Origin: Pseudarthrobacter sp. MM222
Lineage (GTDB): Bacteria > Actinomycetota > Actinomycetes > Actinomycetales > Micrococcaceae
DNA: 64,000 nt
Assembly (NCBI RefSeq): GCF_947090775.1
Contig: NZ_OX352321.1
Location: 868,001-932,000 of the forward strand
Direction of reading: 5' to 3'
This document shows, one piece after another, positions 57,705 through 64,000 of the stretch (position 1 is its first letter; every line of letters starts with the position of its first letter). Below the pieces are notes generated by a model. It saw only the letters and a list, made by a program, of their open reading frames with translations, searched no databases and was not told the DNA's origin. A program made the position numbers and the translations under genes.

Positions 57705-57879
57705 ATTGGTTCTTTCCCCCAGTATGCAAGATTTCCGTAAGAGTACCTGACCATTTGGGGTTTACGGGTATTGCGCGAAGCGACGTCGAAATACTCGGAT
57801 TTTGACCCGTAATTAAGCGGTCAGGAGAGCCCTCAACTCTTGGAATAGGGTGCGAATAGCAGCGATTGAGGATCGGGGT

Positions 57880-57933
57880 CCGCGCGCAGAGGTTGGCGGG
57901 TTCACACGGTTCTGTGCCAGCCTCTGCGCGCGG
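57880..57933. terminator. hairpin terminator downstream of the cyclophilin-like gene
   Basis: CCGCGCGCAGAGG (57,880-57,892) and CCTCTGCGCGCGG (57,921-57,933) pair perfectly, extended inward by TTGGC/GCCAG. It lies eight bases past the stop of the minus-strand cyclophilin-like gene. Confidence 0.78.
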
Positions 57934-57940
57934 TGCTTGT

Positions 57941-58468
57941 CTAGCCGAGGTCGTAGACGATGTCTGCGTCCTCGGGCAGTCCGTCGAAGATATTGAGGTC
58001 GGAAGTGATGTCGCCGATCTTGGTGAGCTGTCCCGGAGAGCTGGTGGGCTTGAAGATCAGCGCGACCTCGTCTTTGGGCGCGTAGTACACGATGTCGCCG
58101 GGGCGGACATCGTCATAGAAGGGGCCGGTTTCGGTGAGCGGGGAGGCGACTGCCCCGAAGTACTCGATGCCGGCGTTCCGGATAGAGGGCACCGTGACGG
58201 GCATCGATTCGATGAAGTCGCGGGCGGCGTCGGAGTCGTTGAGCGTCGCGGCGATGGTGGTGCCCCCGATCGTGATCGTGATCGGCGTGGCAGCGGCCAC
58301 CTGCGCTGCGTCCTCGGTGGGGGCCGGCGAGGATGCAGCCGCCGCGGGCGTCGTGGCCGTGACTGTCGACGTCGGCGATGCGGTCGGCGTCGACGTCGAC
58401 TCGGAGGAGCAGGAGGCAAGGGCGAGAGCCGTGGCAGTTCCGATTATCAGTGTGATTGCTTTTTTCAT
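57941..58468 (-). CDS. cyclophilin-like-fold lipoprotein
   Basis: 175 residues: signal peptide and lipobox (ALALASC, Cys about 20), a Thr/Ser/Ala-rich linker, and a domain of the cyclophilin-like (TM1367-type) family: ITITIGGTTIAATLNDSDAA, VRPGDIVYYAPKDEVALIF, IGDITSDLNIF. Cell-surface localisation; activity unknown. ATG at 58,468 with AAAGGAC. It is 107 bases downstream of the aldo/keto reductase, with a hairpin between. Confidence 0.85.
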   Translation of the reverse strand: MKKAITLIIGTATALALASCSSESTSTPTASPTSTVTATTPAAAASSPAPTEDAAQVAAATPITITIGGTTIAATLNDSDAARDFIESMPVTVPSIRNAGIEYFGAVASPLTETGPFYDDVRPGDIVYYAPKDEVALIFKPTSSPGQLTKIGDITSDLNIFDGLPEDADIVYDLG

Positions 58469-58530
58469 GGTCAGTCCTTTTCGGGGGTGTCTGGGGCAGG
58501 ACGATTCCTGCGCCAGGGGCTTGTGCGATG

Positions 58531-58555
58531 GGGCGCGGGTCGGGCATCCGCGCCC
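58531..58555. terminator. hairpin between aldo/keto reductase and cyclophilin-like gene
   Basis: GGGCGCGG (58,531-58,538) pairs with CCGCGCCC (58,548-58,555) around a 9-base loop, 20 bases past the reductase stop on the minus strand. Confidence 0.5.
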
Positions 58556-58575
58556 TAGGTTCAGCACATTCAGGG

Positions 58576-59556
<981 letters not shown>

Positions 59557-59721
59557 GGTGTGTTCCTTTCGGTGTGGTTTCAGGCCCGGGACGTGGGCTG
59601 GGGCCGAATTTGGGCAGCCGAAAGCCATAAGCGTCCCGCGGGTCTGTTGTGGAAGTGAGGTGGGCCCGGTCTGCCGGCCGCACCTTTGGTTCAGGGGCCC
59701 GGGCCGGGCCGATGAGTGGCG

Positions 59722-60603
59722 TTAGGCGTCGTCGTGTGCCAGATTGCTGGAGAGTTTCCGGTGGGCGTCGGCCTGGTCCTGGAGTTGCTTGGCCTTGGTC
59801 TCGAACACTCCGACGGCGTCGGCTCCGGCAGCGAAGCGCAGCGGCGGCTCCTCCATGTCGGCCAGGTCGATCAGGGCCTTGGCAAGCTTGGCCGGGTCTC
59901 CGCCCTGCTGTCCGTCCATGCCCTGCCAAGCCGTGACCGTCTGCCGGTTGCGCTCGGCATAGTCCTCGATAGTGGATTCGGCGTAGCTGGTGGATTCCGG
60001 GGTGAGCAGCTCAGTGCGGAAGAAGCCCGGTTCCACGATCATGGTGCGGATGCCAAACGGGGCCACTTCGGGGGCCAGGGACTCCGCCCAGCCCTCAATG
60101 CCGAACTTCGAGGCGGCGTAAGCGGTAAGGAACTCTCCGCCCGCGAGGCCGGCGGTCGAGGAGATGATGACCACCAGGCCCGAGCGCTGGGCCCGCAGCA
60201 CCGGCAGGGCCGCGCGGGTGACGTTCATGGGCCCGAACATGGTGGTTTCGATCTGGTTCCGGAAGTCCGCCGGGGTAATTTCCTCGAAGAACCCGGCGTA
60301 GAAGTTGCCGGCGTTGTTCACCACGACGTCGATCCGGCCGAACCGGTCCACGGCGGCCTGGATGGCAGCGGTCGCGTCGGCGGGGTCGGTGACGTCGAGC
60401 TTCACGGCCAGCAGGTTCTCGTTTCCGCCGAGCGCCTGGGTGACCTTCTCCGGGTTGCGGCCGGTGGCGACTACCGCGTGGCCGGCGGCCAGGGCTGCCT
60501 TCGCAATGTCGGTTCCCATGCCGCGGCCGGCACCGGTGATGAACCAGACCTTCTTGCCGGTGGTGCTTTCGTTCCGGTCGGTTGTGGTGTTCTGTTCAGT
60601 CAT
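59722..60603 (-). CDS. short-chain dehydrogenase/reductase
   Basis: 293 residues of classical SDR type: cofactor site TGAGRGMG (~24-31), NNAG motif (VVVNNAGNFYAG), active-site serine region (IISSTAG) and YAASKFG (Tyr-x-x-x-Lys). The C-terminal region is a variable substrate loop. The ATG at 60,603 overlaps the stop of the MmyB-type regulator gene by 8 bases, so it is translationally coupled to it. Confidence 0.92.
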   Translation of the reverse strand: MTEQNTTTDRNESTTGKKVWFITGAGRGMGTDIAKAALAAGHAVVATGRNPEKVTQALGGNENLLAVKLDVTDPADATAAIQAAVDRFGRIDVVVNNAGNFYAGFFEEITPADFRNQIETTMFGPMNVTRAALPVLRAQRSGLVVIISSTAGLAGGEFLTAYAASKFGIEGWAESLAPEVAPFGIRTMIVEPGFFRTELLTPESTSYAESTIEDYAERNRQTVTAWQGMDGQQGGDPAKLAKALIDLADMEEPPLRFAAGADAVGVFETKAKQLQDQADAHRKLSSNLAHDDA

Positions 60604-61582
60604 GTGTTGGTTCTGTCTTTCGGGATTGTCCCGGCCGAGGTTGGGAGCGCAACGCAGGGACGGTGGATCCACCGGCAGGACCGCCGGCGGTGGTAGTTTC
60701 GGGCGGCGACGCCGCCCAGCTGGCGAGGAACGCCAGCGCATTTTCGGAAGCAGAGCCGCGCTCCGCGGTGAAGGTAAACAGGGTCTGGCCCTCGTCACCG
60801 GGAAGAGCCAGCGTCTCGAACTGCAGGGACAAATCTCCCGCGACCGGGTGATGGAAGCGCTTGGTCCCCGTGGTGTGGATCCGCACGTCGTGCCCCGCCC
60901 ACAAAGCGGCGAACAGCCCGCTGCGCGTGGTCAACTCCCCGACCAGCTCGTTCAGCGCCCGGTCGTGGGGGTTCCGCCCCGCTTCCGAGCGAAGCATCGC
61001 CACCGTGGTGGCCGCAATCGCGCGCCAATCGGGGTAGAGGTCGGCGGCCCCCGGATCCAGGAAGAGATAGCGGGCCTGATTCGGCAACCGCCCCGGAGCG
61101 GCCGGCCCCGGCTGAACGGCGGATTTGAACACCTCGGCATACAGGGCGCGACCCAACAGGTTGGTGGCCAACACGTCCGAACGCCCGTTCTGGACCAGAG
61201 CGACAACGCCGGTCATGCCGTCCAAAAGTCGCAGCACCCCGGGACGGACCCGCTGCTGCGGTGGCCGGCGGGGAGCCCGGCGCGACGGCGCGTTGGCCGT
61301 CCTCGCCAGGTCCATCAGGTGTGCCCGCTCGGCCTCGTCAAGTTGAAGGGCGGAGACAACAGCCTCAAGAACCGCGTCCGAAACGCCGCGCAGGCTGCCC
61401 CGTTCGAGCCGCGTGTAGTAGTCCGTGCTCACGCCGGCGAGCTGTGCCACTTCTTCCCGGCGCAGGCCCGGTACACGGCGCAGCTCGCCATAGCTGGGGA
61501 TGCCGGCCTGCTCCGGACTGATCTTCGCTCGTCGCGAGATCAGGAAGTCACGGATTTCTTCTTTTCTGTCCACGTCCACCAC
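60596..61582 (-). CDS. helix-turn-helix regulator with MmyB-like ligand-binding domain
   Basis: About 328 residues. N-terminal XRE-type HTH (RRVPGLRREEVAQLAGVSTDYYTRLERG) and C-terminal MmyB-like domain (ATNLLGRALYAEVF, ARYLFLDPGAADLYPDW, VAMLRSEAGRNPHDRALNELVGEL, HHPVAGDLSLQFETLALPGD). Such regulators typically control a linked SDR or reductase gene. The start is one of the GTG codons at 61,582, 61,579 or 61,573; none has a clear ribosome site. A longer frame reaches 61,630. Confidence 0.88.
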   Translation of the reverse strand: MVDVDRKEEIRDFLISRRAKISPEQAGIPSYGELRRVPGLRREEVAQLAGVSTDYYTRLERGSLRGVSDAVLEAVVSALQLDEAERAHLMDLARTANAPSRRAPRRPPQQRVRPGVLRLLDGMTGVVALVQNGRSDVLATNLLGRALYAEVFKSAVQPGPAAPGRLPNQARYLFLDPGAADLYPDWRAIAATTVAMLRSEAGRNPHDRALNELVGELTTRSGLFAALWAGHDVRIHTTGTKRFHHPVAGDLSLQFETLALPGDEGQTLFTFTAERGSASENALAFLASWAASPPETTTAGGPAGGSTVPALRSQPRPGQSRKTEPTHD

Positions 61583-61734
61583 GCTACGCAGGCCGGGGGT
61601 GCAGTGGCAGTGTCTATCAGACACCCCCATCCAGCACGGGCCAGTTGTTATGGCGGCGGACGCGTGAGCCGTTGATGTGCCAGGACCGCGGTGGGAAACT
61701 TGTGCTGCGGTCTCACCCTCATAAGGAGTCGGAA

Positions 61735-62148
61735 ATGCCTGACGGGACTGGAATGATCAAGCGGTTTTACACGGAGGTGGTCGGGGGCGGAAACCTGGCC
61801 CTCATCGATGAACTGGTGAGTGATGACTTTGTCGATCACGATCCCATGCCCGGACAATCGCCCAGCAAGGATGGGGTCGGTTTCTTCGTCACCACCATGC
61901 GGGCGGCCTTTCCGGATCTCAAAGCCACCGTCATGGAACCGGCGCTCGTGGACAGAAATTTTGAGGCGCTGTACGTGGTGTTGGCCGGAACCCATCAGGG
62001 CGAACTGATGGGAGTCGCGGCCACAGGTCGCAGTGTTAAATTCAGCGGTATCGACATCATCCGCATCGAGGACGGAAAAGTGGTCGAGCACTGGGGTGCC
62101 ACGGACATCATGGCTCTTATGCAGCAGATTGGCGCCGTTCCGGAGTAA
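61735..62148 (+). CDS. SnoaL-like / ester-cyclase-type polyketide cyclase fold protein
   Basis: 137 residues: a single NTF2-like domain of the SnoaL/ester cyclase group (MIKRFYTEVVGGGNLALIDELVSDDFVDHDP, then FPDLKATVMEPALVD, GRSVKFSGIDIIRIEDGKVVEHW). ATG with AAGGAG. It is divergent from the MmyB-type regulator and could be a target of it. The cellular role of such proteins outside antibiotic clusters is unknown. Confidence 0.88.
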   Translation: MPDGTGMIKRFYTEVVGGGNLALIDELVSDDFVDHDPMPGQSPSKDGVGFFVTTMRAAFPDLKATVMEPALVDRNFEALYVVLAGTHQGELMGVAATGRSVKFSGIDIIRIEDGKVVEHWGATDIMALMQQIGAVPE

Positions 62149-62167
62149 CGCGCCATACCGGAGTAAC
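62132..62167. repeat. 18-bp imperfect tandem duplication spanning a stop codon
   Basis: GCGCCGTTCCGGAGTAAC (62,132-62,149) is followed directly by GCGCCATACCGGAGTAAC (62,150-62,167), two mismatches. It duplicates the last codons and stop of the SnoaL-like gene; the second copy is untranslated. Confidence 0.8.
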
Positions 62168-62180
62168 CCGGAAAGCCCGC

Positions 62181-62900
62181 CTACTTATCGCCCTGTCGGC
62201 GCACCATTTCGTTGATCCAGCTGGGCGCAAAAGGAGAGGTGCAGCCCGGCGGAGTCGGGTAGTCCTTGAGCACTTCCAGGCGCTCACCGATGTCGAGTGC
62301 ACGGGCGCGGTGCTCGGCGTGCTCGATCCCGATTTGGGCCAGGCAGTGGTTCATCGCCCACTGCAGGCGATCCGGGGCGTCTTTCATCTCCGTTTCGACG
62401 ACGTCGAGCAGTCCTGCGAGGTCGAGGCCCTCCGGCTTCTTCGCCACGCGCTCGGTGGTCAGCGCCCAGCCGGCACTCGCGACCACGGGATCCGGATCGG
62501 CGAACCACGCCAGGCGCAGCTCTTCGGCGTGCGGGTTCTTCTTCACCACGTAGTTCACGAGCCAGTCGTGCACCTTGGGGATGCGCGCCTCGCGCAGCAT
62601 CACGTCCAACTCGGAACGCTCGAACGCCTTCGGGCGGCAGATCAGCAGCGCCAGCAGCCTCGCCGCGGTGTCTTCCGTCTCCCAGAGCTGGCGCGCGAGG
62701 TCCTGCTGCGTCTTCAGCCGCTTCGCGAGCGCGCGCAGTTTGCCGAGGTTCACACCGTGATCGTCACCGTGCCGCTCGTTCACCGCGCGGGCCTTGGGGT
62801 CCTCGAGCGCGGCCAGCTCGGCCATCACCTCGGCCACTGTCGTTCCAGCTACCGTCGTTCCGGCCACCATCGTTCCGGCCACTGTCGGCCCCCTGTCCAT
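62181..62900 (-). CDS. DNA alkylation repair (AlkD-like) HEAT-repeat protein
   Basis: 239 residues of helical repeats with the family start AEVMAELAALEDPKARAVNE and HGVNLGKLRALAKRLKTQQDLARQLWETED, then ICRPKAFERSELDVMLREARI and the terminal CTSPFAPSWINEMVRRQ. It resembles AlkD/AlkC-type alkylpurine glycosylase folds; the catalytic Asp/Trp of AlkD was not verified. An N-terminal extension of VAGT repeats (15-bp DNA units at about 62,837-62,890) precedes the conserved start, so the true start may be a GTG near residue 22. Confidence 0.78.
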   Translation of the reverse strand: MDRGPTVAGTMVAGTTVAGTTVAEVMAELAALEDPKARAVNERHGDDHGVNLGKLRALAKRLKTQQDLARQLWETEDTAARLLALLICRPKAFERSELDVMLREARIPKVHDWLVNYVVKKNPHAEELRLAWFADPDPVVASAGWALTTERVAKKPEGLDLAGLLDVVETEMKDAPDRLQWAMNHCLAQIGIEHAEHRARALDIGERLEVLKDYPTPPGCTSPFAPSWINEMVRRQGDK

Positions 62901-62956
62901 TCCTTGTGGGATTCAGCCTACTGGGAAGGCCCCGTCAAACCGGCTAATCAGCAGAG

Positions 62957-63748
62957 TCAGGAAGCAGCCGCCTGCGCGGACGAGACGTCGACGAGCTGCA
63001 CCGTGACGCCGGCGTTCCGGAACAGCTCCACCTGGCCAGGATCGGCCTGGTCATCGGTGACCAGGATCCAGGGGGCGGGAAGCTGCACCCAGGCGTGGAA
63101 CGGCCGCTTGCCGAGTTTGGTGGAATCCGCGAGGACGTACACCGTGTTGCCGCGCCGCGCCATCAGCTCTTTGAGCCGGGTCTGGGCCTGGTCCGCCTCG
63201 CACAGACCGTCCTCCACGGTGACCGCGTCGGCGCCAAGAAACACCCGGTCGAAACTCATCCGCTCCAGGGCCGCCTCGGCGAGGGGACCCACGAAGGTCT
63301 GGCTGACGCCGCGGAGCCGTCCGCCCAGGCAGTCCACCTGGATGCCGGGCGAGTCTGCGAGTTCCTGGAGCGTGTTGATGCCCGGTGTGGTGACGGAGAG
63401 GTTCTCCCGGCCGCGCAGGGCGTGCGCCATGGCACCGACCGTCGATCCGCCGTCGAGCAGGATGTTCTCACCTTCCTTGACCTCGGAGGCCGCCCAGGCG
63501 GCGATGGCTTGTTTCTGTTCGAAGGCCTCGCCGGTGCGCTGGCGCAGCGACGGCTCCGGGTGCGCGCCGAGGGCCACCGCGCCGCCGTAGGTCCGGGCGA
63601 GCTTGCCCTGTTCGTTGAGCTGCGCGAGGTCCCGGCGGATGGTGGACGCCGTCACCCGGAAGTGCCGCGAGAGTTCCTCCACGGACGCCAGACCGGTGGT
63701 CACGGCGAGGTGGTAGATCTCTTCGCGCCGGGCTTTGGCGGTGGTCAT
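62957..63748 (-). CDS. DeoR/GlpR-family transcriptional regulator
   Basis: 263 residues: DeoR HTH (RREEIYHLAVTTGLASVEELSRHFRVTASTIRRDLAQLNEQGKLARTYGGA) and a sugar-phosphate-sensing DeoRC domain (ENILLDGGSTVGAMAHALRG, DRVFLGADAVTVEDGLCEAD, VYVLADSTKLGKRPF). Represses sugar-use genes until a phosphorylated intermediate binds. ATG at 63,748 with AAGGAG. Its target is probably the gene set to its right, including the SDR cut off by the window edge. Confidence 0.93.
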   Translation of the reverse strand: MTTAKARREEIYHLAVTTGLASVEELSRHFRVTASTIRRDLAQLNEQGKLARTYGGAVALGAHPEPSLRQRTGEAFEQKQAIAAWAASEVKEGENILLDGGSTVGAMAHALRGRENLSVTTPGINTLQELADSPGIQVDCLGGRLRGVSQTFVGPLAEAALERMSFDRVFLGADAVTVEDGLCEADQAQTRLKELMARRGNTVYVLADSTKLGKRPFHAWVQLPAPWILVTDDQADPGQVELFRNAGVTVQLVDVSSAQAAAS

Positions 63749-63866
63749 CGGTGGTTCTCCTTCGGCGGCTGCTGCATCCGTGGCGCTGCCCATCGGTTGG
63801 TCGCTGTCCTCATGCTATTCGGCCCGCGGCTGATCCGGTTCACAGGCGCGGCTCCGCTCCACAGGC

Positions 63867-64000
63867 TCATAGCGACGCGCCGCCGCAGATCACGTAGTTC
63901 TGCCCGGTGATGGACTTCCCGTGGGGTCCCAGCAGGAACCCGGCGAGAGCGGCGACGTCCTCCGGGTCCACCAGCTTGCCCAAGGCGGGCAGCTTCGGCG
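63867..64000 (-). CDS. short-chain dehydrogenase/reductase, C-terminal fragment (runs off window)
   Basis: The last 44 codons read PKLPALGKLVDPEDVAALAG, then FLLGPHGKSITGQNYVICGG and ASL before a TGA. The DPEDVAALAGFLLGP and ITGQNYVICGG segments are the usual C-terminal end of FabG-type SDRs. The 5' part is beyond the right edge. It lies 118 bases upstream of the DeoR gene on the same strand, so a sugar-alcohol or related dehydrogenase under DeoR control is likely. Confidence 0.82.
   Translation of the reverse strand, partial: PKLPALGKLVDPEDVAALAGFLLGPHGKSITGQNYVICGGASL

Overview
The window looks like a chromosome segment of a high-GC actinobacterium of the Micrococcaceae, most likely Arthrobacter sensu lato. 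This is a judgement from GC-rich codon use and the mix of protein families (DUF222/13E12 HNH protein, Rpf-LysM muralytic enzyme, MSMEG_6728-type protein, SipW/camelysin-type genes, MmyB-type regulator). No RNA genes, CRISPR array or intact transposase were found. Gene density is about one per kilobase, with many short divergent or convergent transcription units.

Layout. 1-17,137: a compact type VII secretion-like locus. On the minus strand are a WXG100 protein, a very large RHS/YD-repeat polymorphic toxin (frame-interrupted near 1,071-1,081), and the start of a small hydrophobic ORF cut off by the window edge (candidate immunity gene). Divergently on the plus strand are a coiled-coil lipoprotein, a membrane-anchored periplasmic-binding-protein-like protein, an FHA-TM-TM-triple-ATPase EssC-like motor, and a transmembrane Ser/Thr kinase. 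17,223-21,444: DUF222 HNH protein and a three-gene minus-strand unit (Rossmann protein, DUF1622, DUF2071). 21,629-26,256: a SipW-type export and signalling group: camelysin/TasA-like substrate, SipW peptidase, an Hpt-like protein without its histidine, an oppositely oriented response regulator/GAF histidine kinase pair, and a second small secreted protein. 26,357-33,946: MSMEG_6728-type protein, Rpf-LysM, UvrA-like ATPase, adenine-type deaminase, aldo/keto reductase and a membrane-protease remnant. 34,210-38,701: a wHTH plus pullulanase-X25-like protein facing a proline-rich peptide, a GH13 alpha-glucosidase and an MscS channel.

38,891-45,276: tandem duplicated lipoproteins (the first frame-interrupted), a PadR regulator with a clear dyad operator, a membrane protein and alpha/beta hydrolase, a NatAB-like ABC exporter and a YegP-like protein. 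45,446-48,042: acylphosphatase, RecQ, cupin. 48,097-53,890: PucR regulator divergent from an FMN hydroxy-acid oxidase and a polar amino-acid-type ABC importer, probably one inducible catabolic unit. 53,945-54,169: a cluster of short direct repeats before an MFS exporter. 55,599-57,704: a secreted nuclease-like protein with three N-terminal repeats, an HNH domain and an excalibur domain. 57,941-64,000: cyclophilin-like lipoprotein, aldo/keto reductase, SDR, MmyB-type regulator, SnoaL-like protein, AlkD-like protein, DeoR regulator and a partial SDR.

The strongest candidate for an under-described system is the first 17 kb: an EssC-type motor carrying its own FHA domain next to a Ser/Thr kinase and two unusual extracytoplasmic proteins, apparently dedicated to a WXG100 partner and an RHS effector, with no EccB/EccD/EccE/mycosin genes visible.
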